From an uncultured Candidatus Melainabacteria bacterium (GTDB lineage: Bacteria; Cyanobacteriota; Vampirovibrionia; Gastranaerophilales; Gastranaerophilaceae), in assembly GCA_934718135.1 (NCBI GenBank), contig CAKUZW010000006.1, forward strand, positions 1 to 64,000: DNA of 64,000 nucleotides, given 5' to 3'. A program made the translations under genes and the position numbers. Shown piece by piece: positions 50,398-58,232 of the stretch. The notes below the pieces were generated by a model. It saw nothing but the letters and a program-made list of their open reading frames with translations. It was not told the origin of the DNA and did not search any database. The first letter of the stretch is position 1. Every line of letters begins with the position of its first letter.

Positions 50398-50582
50398 AAT
50401 GCAACTGAAATAACTTTATCTCCATTTTCAGGTAAATCAACAGAAAACCAAGCAAGAATTGCTTCTTTTATATTTTTTTCAACTTCCTCTACTGTCTCTC
50501 CCTGGGTAAAACAGCCCTTTAAAGCAGGAACTTCTGCCCAATATCCATTATTTTCTTTATGCAATACAACGTTAAATTTCAT
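50394..50582 (-). CDS. hicB: HicB-family antitoxin
   Basis: 62 residues, a minimal HicB: the partial RNase H fold start KFNVVLHKENNGYWAEVPAL, then GCFTQGETVEEVEKNIKEAI. It normally binds and neutralises HicA. The C-terminal DNA-binding domain of longer HicB proteins is absent. The order hicB then hicA with a 4-nt overlap is as in many TA pairs, but the toxin frame here carries a stop codon. Confidence 0.85.
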   Translation of the reverse strand: MKFNVVLHKENNGYWAEVPALKGCFTQGETVEEVEKNIKEAILAWFSVDLPENGDKVISVAL

Positions 50583-50773
50583 AAATATTTACCTTTTCTT
50601 TAATTTTATCAAATTATTTTATCAAATTCAAGTAAAATTCTACTGTTATAATTGTTAAATTATATTTACTAAAGTTAATATTTAGTCAAAAAATATTTTT
50701 TTTTTTACTTAAATCTGATATAGTCATGAGAAAAGACTATGAACGTAGTATCATAATATTTAAAAGGATAGTA

Positions 50774-51661
50774 ATGGTAGAATACATACTTCACAAATCA
50801 AAGGCGACTGAACAGCCTAAACAAGTTCGAAAAATGTACGTTTCCACTCCATATAACAGAGTTCAGGCTGTTGAAGAAAAATTGAAAAAAATATTCAATG
50901 AAGAATTAAATTCTGAGGGTTCAATTTTATTGAGCTATAAACCGGAAGTTATTTCAAAACTTGCAAGATTTTTATCCGGTCATATTAACCGTTCAGCATC
51001 AATAGGAATTGCAGGAGAAACCGCAAGCGGAAAATCAACCGTTACTTTAGATATTATTGATACAATTAATTCTTTTGCAACAGAATTTGAAATTAAAGAT
51101 GCTATAACTAGAGTTAACACTGATGATTATTATTATGACCGTTCTGAAATGGTTAAAGCAGCAGGTAGTTTTGCCGAATTTGCAAAACATTACGATTTAG
51201 ATGTGCCACATGCTTTGGAATTGGAATTGATGAGCAAACATATTAAAGAATTGTTGGAAGGCAAATCTGTTTATCTTCCAAAATATGATATGTCTGGCAC
51301 AGCAAAAAGATTTGATAATTATACATTGGCTAATCCTTCCAAAATTGTTATTTCGGAGGGATTATTTACGCTTACAGACAAAATAAAAGATGCTTTTGAT
51401 TTTAAAATCTATGTTGATGTTGAGTCTTCTGTTCAAAAAGATAGATTTTATGTTCGTGCAAAAGAAAGAGATTTGGGCGATTCTGCTGATGGAATTTACA
51501 AAAATGCATCCCAAAAAGCGGAAATTTATATCAGACCTTGCAAAAAAGATGCCGATATCGTTTTGTCTGGCGAAGCGGTTAGAGCAAGATATAAAGCCTT
51601 TATGAATAAATTGATTTCTATTGTGCAACAAGAAAATTTCCAAAACCGTGAAATTGTTTAG
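50774..51661 (+). CDS. Uridine kinase / phosphoribulokinase-family P-loop kinase
   Basis: 295 residues from the ATG at 50774, with AAAAGGATAGTA upstream; a longer frame starts at 50726. Walker A GIAGETASGKST lies near residue 80, followed by VNTDDYYYDR and the nucleoside-kinase-type PKYDMSG motif. The N-terminal ~60 residues are an extension with no known domain. Likely phosphorylates uridine/cytidine or a related small molecule. Confidence 0.85.
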   Translation: MVEYILHKSKATEQPKQVRKMYVSTPYNRVQAVEEKLKKIFNEELNSEGSILLSYKPEVISKLARFLSGHINRSASIGIAGETASGKSTVTLDIIDTINSFATEFEIKDAITRVNTDDYYYDRSEMVKAAGSFAEFAKHYDLDVPHALELELMSKHIKELLEGKSVYLPKYDMSGTAKRFDNYTLANPSKIVISEGLFTLTDKIKDAFDFKIYVDVESSVQKDRFYVRAKERDLGDSADGIYKNASQKAEIYIRPCKKDADIVLSGEAVRARYKAFMNKLISIVQQENFQNREIV

Positions 51662-51698
51662 TCTTGGAAATTCTCTTTAAAATTTATATAATCTCAAA

Positions 51699-52619
51699 TT
51701 AATAATTTTCGTGAATAATTTCAACCATATCTTTCATAACTTGATTGTATGGTGTTGGAATGTTGTGTTTTTTCCCAAGTTCAACCATTGTACCTGCAAA
51801 CATCTCAACTTCAGTTTTTCTTTTTGCTTCAACATCTTGTAGCATTGAGGTTTTACCTTCCGGAATCATTTTGTTGAATGTGACTAGAGCCTCATCTATC
51901 ATTGTTTCCGTATTTTGAACCCCTTCGGCTTTTGCTACGGATTGAACCTCTTTCATAACTTTAGTGAAAAATTCAATAAATTTTTTGTTATTTTGCATTT
52001 GCCCAAAAGTCATTCCCAAAATTGAAGACGGTTGGTTAGAACTTACATTCAGCATATATTTTAGCCACAAAGATCTTTCCATATCATCAGGAACTTTATA
52101 ATCTAAACCAACTTTATCCAAGAAATTTTTAACAAGTTCAACATCTCTTTCATCTGTTCCAACATTTGGCTTAATTCCAAATACAACAGCACCAACGCCG
52201 TCATGCACGATACTATTATCTTCTCTCATCGCACTATGACCGATAAAATATGACAGTAAAATATGCTTCCAACCATATTTTTCGGCTAGAATTTTTTCAC
52301 TCGTTACACCATTTAATAGTGACAAAATAATAGTATCTTCTTTTACAAAATTTTCTATATTTTTAATCACATCCAAAAGTCCGTCATACTTAGTTGCGAT
52401 TATTATTAAATCAGCTTTAAAACTCTTGTCATCGGGTAAAATATAATTAAAAATTAAAGGTTTTCCATTAAAAATTTTCGGATGTTTTTTGTATTTTTCA
52501 AGCCTTTTTTCATCTACAAGAACTCTTAAATTTTCACTATCATATTCATTTATTTTATTTCCGTAAATTGAACCGACCGCACCAATTCCGCACACTAATA
52601 CTTTTTTAATTTCATTCAT
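51699..52619 (-). CDS. panE: 2-dehydropantoate 2-reductase-like (PanE/ApbA)
   Basis: 306 residues. NADP-binding start VLVCGIGAVGSIYG, internal LLNGVTSEKILAEKYG, and a C-terminal helical domain with the conserved DVEAKRKTEVEMFAGTMVELG segment including the catalytic-type Lys/Glu. The enzyme makes pantoate for coenzyme A. PanE-family members also include other ketoacid reductases, so the exact substrate is not certain. Confidence 0.85.
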   Translation of the reverse strand: MNEIKKVLVCGIGAVGSIYGNKINEYDSENLRVLVDEKRLEKYKKHPKIFNGKPLIFNYILPDDKSFKADLIIIATKYDGLLDVIKNIENFVKEDTIILSLLNGVTSEKILAEKYGWKHILLSYFIGHSAMREDNSIVHDGVGAVVFGIKPNVGTDERDVELVKNFLDKVGLDYKVPDDMERSLWLKYMLNVSSNQPSSILGMTFGQMQNNKKFIEFFTKVMKEVQSVAKAEGVQNTETMIDEALVTFNKMIPEGKTSMLQDVEAKRKTEVEMFAGTMVELGKKHNIPTPYNQVMKDMVEIIHENY

Positions 52620-52759
52620 AATAAATTTATTCTAGCATATTTTCTGGTTTATATTAATATTTTTTACATTTTTTTAATTTCAAGGCAATTTAAAATGAAT
52701 AAATAACTTTATATAAACAGTAGTAGTGTAGAAAATTTAGGTGTGTTTGATTAGTGGGA

Positions 52760-53530
52760 ATGGAAATATTCTCTACCGGACTATTTCGTGTTAGTTCAGG
52801 AACCGGTGTAAAATTAAATAATTCTAAAAGTATTCTTCATTTCGGGAATATTTCAACTCAAGACAGTTTTCAATCTTCAAATGTTGAGAAACTGTTTAAT
52901 GAAGCGGTCATAAAAAAATTAATTAGCCAAAATCCTGAGCTGAAAAAAATTCTTTCTGAAAACAAAATTCCTTTAAGATTGAATATGAAAGAACTTGCTG
53001 ATTTGCAACAAAAACACTGCAAAGACACTCAAATTATTGCGTCAAAAATTGTTGCAAATCTTCCTCCTGCTCTAAAATCCAAAGTAAATATGAAGGATTT
53101 GAAAGACGGTGCAATTTTGCATGATTTTGGCAAAGTTCTTATTCCTCCTGAAATTTTGAATAAAAATGGTGCACTAACTTCCAGTGAACACCAAATCATG
53201 GACTTGCATTCTGAACTCGGATACCAATTACTAAAAAATTCAGGAGTAAACGATGAGGTTTTGAAACTTGTCAGATATCATCACAATAATTTTGATAAAG
53301 CGAAGCAAGGCTATATTTCAGATATAAATTTGCAAATCTTGAATTTGGCAGACAAATATTCAGCATTAACCGAAAAAAGAGTTTATAAAGAAGAATTTTC
53401 ACCTAAAAAAGCATTGACGATTATCTATTCTGATGTGAAAAAAGGCGAAGTCCATCCATTTTTGTTTCAAGCTTTGGTAAAATCCCTTGAAAATCCCGCA
53501 CAAAACAAAATGTTAACAAATGTTAAGTAG
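52760..53530 (+). CDS. HD-GYP-like phosphohydrolase
   Basis: 256 residues from the ATG at 52760; a GTG 6 nt upstream is an alternative. The C-terminal ~170 residues follow the HD-GYP pattern: HDFGKVLIPPEILNKNGALT, then LHSELGYQLL, RYHHNNFD, and LADKYSALTEKRVY. The GYP loop is degenerate (KQGYIS). Such enzymes hydrolyse cyclic dinucleotides or related nucleotides. The N-terminal region is unrecognised. A doubled TAGTAG motif lies upstream (52719-52735). Confidence 0.78.
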   Translation: MEIFSTGLFRVSSGTGVKLNNSKSILHFGNISTQDSFQSSNVEKLFNEAVIKKLISQNPELKKILSENKIPLRLNMKELADLQQKHCKDTQIIASKIVANLPPALKSKVNMKDLKDGAILHDFGKVLIPPEILNKNGALTSSEHQIMDLHSELGYQLLKNSGVNDEVLKLVRYHHNNFDKAKQGYISDINLQILNLADKYSALTEKRVYKEEFSPKKALTIIYSDVKKGEVHPFLFQALVKSLENPAQNKMLTNVK

Positions 53531-53854
53531 CATATACAGGATATGGCAATTTTTCATAATCAAAATTGTTTATATAAATGTAAGGGAAATTTAAAGAAAA
53601 AGAAAATCGGGAAAATCAATCAAAGAGAAAATAAAGAATTAGAAATTGGGGAATTAAAATTTAGGGGAAAATAAAATAAATCGAATCGAATCATCCATCA
53701 TAATCAATCTTTCTTAGGGTGCTGAAAATTTTCAGTGCCTTTTTTATTTTGTCAATCATGCAGTCTTGCCCTCCTTTCCGTCCAATTTCTTCGTAAAATT
53801 GCGTGTGACGGAAGTTAGCATAGTGCTAAGCCCTACATTATAATCCTATAATAT
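53531..53854. other. Intergenic region with a terminator
   Basis: No gene. A/G-rich sequence (GAAAATCGGGAAAATCAATC-like) is followed by a GGTGCTGAAAATTTTCAGTGCC hairpin with a T tract at about 53717-53750 and then 100 bp of unremarkable sequence before the convergent XRE gene. Confidence 0.5.
53717..53750 (+). terminator. Terminator of the HD-GYP-like gene
   Basis: GGTGCTGAAAA and TTTTCAGTGCC pair (one mismatch), followed by TTTTTTATTTT. Confidence 0.75.
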
Positions 53855-54070
53855 TTATTTTGCCAAATCAATAAATTCCAATTTGTAATCCAAAATTTTT
53901 GCAATATATTCGGCTTCTTTTAAAGACAAACTCTCTCTGTTTAATTTTCCCAATAAGCTATTGTAAGAATAATCTTCACCTGTTAGGATGCTCAATTTTA
54001 GTGCAAGATTTTTCAACGTAATACCGCGAGAAACGGCAAGCATTTTTATTTTTGCCTTAATTTTGTTCAT
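53855..54070 (-). CDS. Small XRE-like DNA-binding regulator
   Basis: 71 residues. Divergent XRE-type fold: KIKMLAVSRGITLKNLALKL, then YNSLLGKLNRESLSLKEAEY as the recognition segment and IAKILDYKLEFI at the end, a form common in short phage-like and chromosomal regulators. It is divergent from pilin E, sharing a 128-bp intergenic region with three copies of a 12-bp motif. Confidence 0.8.
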   Translation of the reverse strand: MNKIKAKIKMLAVSRGITLKNLALKLSILTGEDYSYNSLLGKLNRESLSLKEAEYIAKILDYKLEFIDLAK

Positions 54071-54092
54071 AATAGAACAATTATATCTTTTG

Positions 54093-54174
54093 TTGACTTT
54101 TAATATAAAAATGTTTATTATATTATCCGTATTTAATATAAAATATTCGAATATGAATACAATTTTATATTAAA
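54093..54174 (+). promoter_or_regulatory. Pilin E promoter with three operator-like repeats
   Basis: TTGACT (54093-54098), 17-bp spacer, TATTAT (54116-54121). The 12-mer TTTAATATAAAA occurs at 54099-54110, filling most of the spacer, again at 54132-54143, and inverted (TTTTATATTAAA) at 54163-54174. A 12-bp palindrome ATATTCGAATAT is at 54143-54154. A protein bound at the first repeat would block RNA polymerase. Confidence 0.72.
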
Positions 54175-54198
54175 GCTTGCAAAAGAAAGGATAAAAAG

Positions 54199-55437
54199 AT
54201 GCAGAAAATTTTTAAGGAAATAAGGAAAAAGGAACAGGGAAATAGTTTCGTTACAGAAGATATTATACATGTCATTACGAGGAAAAATATTGAACAAGAA
54301 ATGCAAAAGTCTACACAGAGTGACGTAGTAATCCCTAACGAATTAGTAAATGGTGAAACTTGCAAGGGATTGCGACACTGGAGATTGTTGTATAATTTGA
54401 AAAATAACTTTTCAAAACCCGTTCGCAATGACATGAATAATAAGATGCTGAAACAAGTTCAGCATGACAAAGTGGTTATTATACAAAATGACACAACAAC
54501 CTGTGCCCCCCTTGCGGGGGAACCGAAATCTTTGATTTCGAAGGGGGGTAAAAATGTGTTGGATTACAAACAAGCACCCTTCTCCGAATTTGTAAGTAAA
54601 GTAGAATTGTCTCAAAAACACAGTGATAAAAATAGGCTGGATTGCTTCGCATTCGCTCGCAATGACGAAAAAACCGTAAAGAACTTATTCCCTTATTGCC
54701 CTATTTCCTTTTCCTTTAATAAAAAGTTAAGGAGATTCCGGATCAAGTCCGGAATGACATTTATTAAACAACCGGCTTTCACATTAGCGGAGGTATTAAT
54801 CACACTTGGCATAATCGGTGTGGTTGCAGCAATGACTATTCCGGGTCTTATGACAAATTACAAAAAGCACAAAATCGAAACTAAACTAACTAAAGCTGTT
54901 TCAACTCTAAATCAGGCAATAAAAATGTCTGAAGCTGAAAATGGAGAAATGGAAACTTGGGATAAAAATTTGCCTTATGATGAATTCATAAACAAATATT
55001 TGCGACCTTATATAAAAGTTGAACAAATATGCCATAGACAAAAGCCATGTGGATATAAAGATGGTCCTGTTTGGACATATTTAAACGGTACAACTAATGG
55101 CACATATTGTTCGCCTTATTCCTTTAATCGTTCAGGATTTATTTCTACAGATGGAGTTTTTTATGTTTTTGGATACAGAAATACAGGTGAAACAGGAGTT
55201 CAGGATAATGATAAAATTATTATCATAGATATTAATGGGCCTGAAAAACCAAACGTTATGGGACAAGATGTATTTTTCTTAAAGAGAATTGAGGCAGAAG
55301 ATTCAATTCTTCCTTGGGGTGCAGATAAAGGGATGACTACAATAACCGGAAACTGTTCTAAAAATGGTTCGGGTCATTATTGTGCAGCGTTAATCCGTAC
55401 AAATGGTTGGAAAATTCCAAATAACTATCCATTGTAA
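54199..55437 (+). CDS. Type IV pilin-like protein with 193-residue repeat-derived leader (pilin E)
   Basis: 412 residues from the ATG at 54199, preceded by AAGAAAGGATAAAAAG. Residues 1-193 are in-frame translations of at least five kinds of dispersed palindromes (a GTCATTACGAGG element, a CTGAAACAAGTTCAG hairpin, a CCCCCCTTGCGGGGG element, LDCFAFARND and TTCCGGATCAAGTCCGGAA). Prepilin signal PA|FTLAEVLITLG starts at F194. An internal ATG at 54754 (M186, MTFIKQPA) gives a normal 8-residue leader; AAGGAG is 19 nt before it with a hairpin between. Mature part: WDKNLPYDEFINKYLRPYIKV, four Cys, DINGPEKPNVMGQDVFFLKRI, tail GWKIPNNYPL. It has a clear promoter with operator-like repeats. Confidence 0.8.
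   Translation: MQKIFKEIRKKEQGNSFVTEDIIHVITRKNIEQEMQKSTQSDVVIPNELVNGETCKGLRHWRLLYNLKNNFSKPVRNDMNNKMLKQVQHDKVVIIQNDTTTCAPLAGEPKSLISKGGKNVLDYKQAPFSEFVSKVELSQKHSDKNRLDCFAFARNDEKTVKNLFPYCPISFSFNKKLRRFRIKSGMTFIKQPAFTLAEVLITLGIIGVVAAMTIPGLMTNYKKHKIETKLTKAVSTLNQAIKMSEAENGEMETWDKNLPYDEFINKYLRPYIKVEQICHRQKPCGYKDGPVWTYLNGTTNGTYCSPYSFNRSGFISTDGVFYVFGYRNTGETGVQDNDKIIIIDINGPEKPNVMGQDVFFLKRIEAEDSILPWGADKGMTTITGNCSKNGSGHYCAALIRTNGWKIPNNYPL
54736..54754 (+). repeat. TTCCGGATCAAGTCCGGAA hairpin at the internal start of pilin E
   Basis: Perfect 7-bp arms (54736-54742 and 54748-54754) around TCAAG. The last base is the A of the internal ATG (54754-54756). AAGGAG lies at 54729-54734, so folding of the hairpin brings the ribosome-binding site next to the ATG, or hides the ATG. 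Confidence 0.85.
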
Positions 55438-55441
55438 ATTG

Positions 55442-55573
55442 TTACTTTAATTGAGAAATAATTTGAGGATTTTGCATATTAATATTTTGCTCTTTTGCAA
55501 AAGCTTTGCTTATTGTAACAACAAGTATATTAACGCATAATAGTATTCCTAAAATTATTAAAATCGTTCTCAT
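55442..55573 (-). CDS. Possible small membrane or secreted peptide
   Basis: 43 codons from the ATG at 55573 to TAA at 55444-55442. The N-terminal ~25 residues are hydrophobic (MRTILIILGILLCVNILVV) and are followed by SKAFAKEQ, like a signal peptide or membrane anchor; the remainder is short and polar. GAGAGCG lies upstream and a GGTATAAT extended -10 about 35 bp further. Position between pilin E and pckA gives no hint. It could be a real small protein. Confidence 0.45.
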   Translation of the reverse strand: MRTILIILGILLCVNILVVTISKAFAKEQNINMQNPQIISQLK

Positions 55574-55655
55574 AATCGCTCTCTAACAACTCTATAATAT
55601 TATACCCTACAGAATATCTTTAAATCCACTTTTTAGTGGAAATTTTTACAATTAT

Positions 55656-55690
55656 AAAAAGCACCCTGAAATAATATCAGAGTGCTTTTC
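55656..55690 (-). terminator. Terminator of pckA
   Basis: AAAAGCACTCTGA and TCAGGGTGCTTTT (minus strand, one G-T) form the stem, with T residues behind. Confidence 0.82.
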
Positions 55691-55712
55691 AAATTTGTTA
55701 AACAAAATCAAC

Positions 55713-57311
55713 TTATACAGAAGCTTTTACTTTTGGCCCTGCATTAACAACTTCAGCAGGCATATTTGGATATTTAGCCGCAAAATTTTCTGCAAACATT
55801 TGAGCCAATTTATTAGCTTGAGCATCATAAGCTGCTTTATCTTCCCACATTCCGCGAGCATCCAATTTTTCATCAGGAACACCAGGACAAGATGTAGGAT
55901 AATCAACATTGAATACGTCATGATGTTTAAATTCGATATTATCGAATGAACCGTTCAATGCTGCAGTAACCATTGCACGAGTATAAGCAAGTTTCATACG
56001 TTTTGCACCGGATGATGCAGAACCGCCTGCCCAACCGGTATTAACTAAGTATACTTTTGTTCCGTATTGGTCAAGTTTTTCACCTAACATTTTTGCATAA
56101 ACTGAAGCATCCATTGGCATAAATGGTTCACCAAACAATGTAGAGAATGTTGGTTGAGGTTCAGTTACACCACGCTCAGTACCTGCAAGTTTTGATGTAA
56201 ATCCTGTTACAAAGTGGTACATTGCAGCATTTTTATCAAGTCTTGAAATTGGAGGCAATACACCAAAAGCATCTGCGGTTAAGAATACAACAACTTTTGG
56301 TATTCCGCCTTTTGAAGGAATTTGAGCGTTATCAATATAATTGATTGGATAACCAACACGAGTATTTTCAGTCAAACTTCCATCATTAAAATCAAATTCT
56401 CTTGTTTCAGGATCCATAATTACGTTTTCTACAAGTGAACCGAATTTAATTGCATTATAAATTTCAGGTTCATGTTCTTGAGAAAGGTTGATACATTTTG
56501 CGTAACATCCACCTTCAAAGTTGAATACACCATCAGGAGACCAACCATGTTCATCATCACCGATTAACTTACGAGCAGGATCTGCTGAAAGTGTTGTTTT
56601 ACCTGTTCCTGACAAACCGAAGAATACAGCAGTTTCACCTGTTTCAGGATCCATATTTGCTGAACAGTGCATTGGAAGAACATTTTTCTTAGTCATAATG
56701 TAGTTCATTGTAGCGAATACGGATTTTTTGATTTCACCAGAATATCTAGAACCGCAAATAATGATTTCATGAGCTTCGTAGTCAATAGCAATACAAGCTT
56801 CTGAATTTACACCGTCAATTTCAGGATTACATTTGAAACCAGGAGCACAAAGAATTGTGTAATCAGGTTCACCATAACTAGCCAATTCTTCTGCTGTCGG
56901 ACGGATTAACAATTGGTGAATAAACAAGTTTTGGCTTGCCAATTCATTGATTACACGGAATTTTTGAGTGTAAGTTTTGTCTGCACCTGCATAACCATCG
57001 AAGATAAATACTTCTCTATTTTGTAAGTATGATGCAATTTTACCTTTAATTGCATTAAATTTTTCTCTACTAATTGGGCGGTTTACTTTACCCCATGCGA
57101 TTTCGTTGTGAACACCGTCTGTATCAACAATAAATTTGTCTTTAGGAGAACGACCTGTGTATTTGCCTGTTGTAACAACAAATGCACCTGATGCACTTAA
57201 TTTACCTTCGCCTAAACGTAATGCAGCTTCTGTTAATTGAGCAGGACTCATATTTCGGTAAACTGCTTTAGGGCCTATAATTCCTAATTTTTCAATACCA
57301 TAAGTTTCCAT
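55713..57311 (-). CDS. pckA: Phosphoenolpyruvate carboxykinase (ATP)
   Basis: 532 residues, normal length. Converts oxaloacetate and ATP to phosphoenolpyruvate and CO2 (or the reverse in fermentative organisms). Kinase P-loop GLSGTGKTTLSAD, preceded by MHCSANMDPETGE, and the metal/ATP site IGDDEHGWS. C-terminal motif TGWAGGSASSGAKRMKLAYT. AGGAGG is 9 nt before the ATG. With enolase in the window it supports PEP-centred central metabolism. In an anaerobic fermenter it may run in the carboxylating direction (inference). Confidence 0.96.
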   Translation of the reverse strand: METYGIEKLGIIGPKAVYRNMSPAQLTEAALRLGEGKLSASGAFVVTTGKYTGRSPKDKFIVDTDGVHNEIAWGKVNRPISREKFNAIKGKIASYLQNREVFIFDGYAGADKTYTQKFRVINELASQNLFIHQLLIRPTAEELASYGEPDYTILCAPGFKCNPEIDGVNSEACIAIDYEAHEIIICGSRYSGEIKKSVFATMNYIMTKKNVLPMHCSANMDPETGETAVFFGLSGTGKTTLSADPARKLIGDDEHGWSPDGVFNFEGGCYAKCINLSQEHEPEIYNAIKFGSLVENVIMDPETREFDFNDGSLTENTRVGYPINYIDNAQIPSKGGIPKVVVFLTADAFGVLPPISRLDKNAAMYHFVTGFTSKLAGTERGVTEPQPTFSTLFGEPFMPMDASVYAKMLGEKLDQYGTKVYLVNTGWAGGSASSGAKRMKLAYTRAMVTAALNGSFDNIEFKHHDVFNVDYPTSCPGVPDEKLDARGMWEDKAAYDAQANKLAQMFAENFAAKYPNMPAEVVNAGPKVKASV

Positions 57312-57477
57312 TAACCATTTCCTCCTTTAGGAATAACATATAAATACCAACTATAATCTAGTACAAAATTTAATATTTTGCAAATATATTTCAATAATTG
57401 CCAAATGTTAAGTTTGAGTAAATTTTCAGGTTTTATGATAGAATACTGTTGAAGTTAAAATCTTATGGAGAGAATTG

Positions 57478-57873
57478 ATGAACGGGCTTAATAAATTTAA
57501 AATTTTAACAATTACATTTTTATGCATGTTCGTATTTGTAATTGCAGCAATTTATACAAATACAAAAGAAGTTACCGAAAATAAAACTAACGCAAAAAAT
57601 GAAATTAAAAATGAGCAAAATAAAGATAATAAAATATCAGAAGAAAACGAAGTATCACAGGATAACTCAAAACTTCAAGACTTATCCATAAAAGTTGATG
57701 TTTTAACTCAAAAAGTGAATGATTTACAAAACGGTGGTAATTCTTCTGCTCAATTGCGTTGTCAAGTTCAAGGAATTATGGATGGAGATAGAATTGAGCA
57801 ACTATCTCAAGAAGCAGCAATGCAAGAAGCTAAAGATAATAATAGAGAACTTGTAATGACTTGTCATTACTAA
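57478..57873 (+). CDS. Hypothetical single-pass membrane protein with coiled coil
   Basis: 131 residues from the ATG at 57478 with GGAGAG upstream. A membrane helix at about 8-28 (ILTITFLCMFVFVIAAIYT) is followed by a strongly charged Asn/Lys/Glu-rich linker, a short coiled coil (KLQDLSIKVDVLTQKVNDLQ) and a C-terminal region with two Cys (LRCQVQG and VMTCHY). Probably faces the periplasm. Not recognised. Converges with the XRE gene at 57876. Confidence 0.65.
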   Translation: MNGLNKFKILTITFLCMFVFVIAAIYTNTKEVTENKTNAKNEIKNEQNKDNKISEENEVSQDNSKLQDLSIKVDVLTQKVNDLQNGGNSSAQLRCQVQGIMDGDRIEQLSQEAAMQEAKDNNRELVMTCHY

Positions 57874-57875
57874 AT

Positions 57876-58121
57876 TTAAAGGTTTTTAAACAATTCATCA
57901 ATACAAACTCCAAGAGCGGATGCAATATCAAAGATTATCGCTAAACTTGGAGCTTTTTCAGCTCGTTCAATACATCCGATATAATTTCTGGCACTTCCTA
58001 CCCTAAAGGCTAATTCTTCTTGCGACATTTTATGTTTCTTACGCAATTTGCGAATATTTTCGCCCAGATGCTTATAGACTTTGATATACTTAGCTTTATC
58101 TCTTTCCATATCACCACCCAT
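57876..58121 (-). CDS. XRE-family DNA-binding regulator next to deoB
   Basis: 81 residues. Cro/C1-type helix-turn-helix (LGENIRKLRKKHKMSQEELA, YIGCIERAEKAPSLAI), typical length. Two ATG codons (58121 and 58109) are possible. It is divergent from deoB, not from a pilin, and two copies of an ACCACCYATT motif cover its start and the intergenic region. It differs from the pilin-linked XRE genes in this setting. Confidence 0.83.
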   Translation of the reverse strand: MGGDMERDKAKYIKVYKHLGENIRKLRKKHKMSQEELAFRVGSARNYIGCIERAEKAPSLAIIFDIASALGVCIDELFKNL

Positions 58122-58161
58122 TGTGGTATATTTTTATATTTCTATCTACCACCTATTTGGG
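58113..58161. promoter_or_regulatory. Direct repeats, candidate operator of XRE 57876
   Basis: ACCACCCATTGTGG (58113-58126) and ACCACCTATTTGGG (58148-58161) are imperfect direct repeats starting 35 bp apart. The first, extended by one T, is also an inverted repeat ACCAC-CCATT-GTGGT and overlaps the XRE start codon region. Confidence 0.55.
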
Positions 58162-58232
58162 AATAAAAACAGTATGTACAAAGATTTTACTCTTTGTGCT
58201 AAAATATGAGCAAAAAAGAAGGGAAAATAATT

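Noticed and set aside
54412..54621. Minus-strand open frame opposite the pilin E leader
   Set aside because: Mirror translation of the same palindromic repeats; no regulatory signals.
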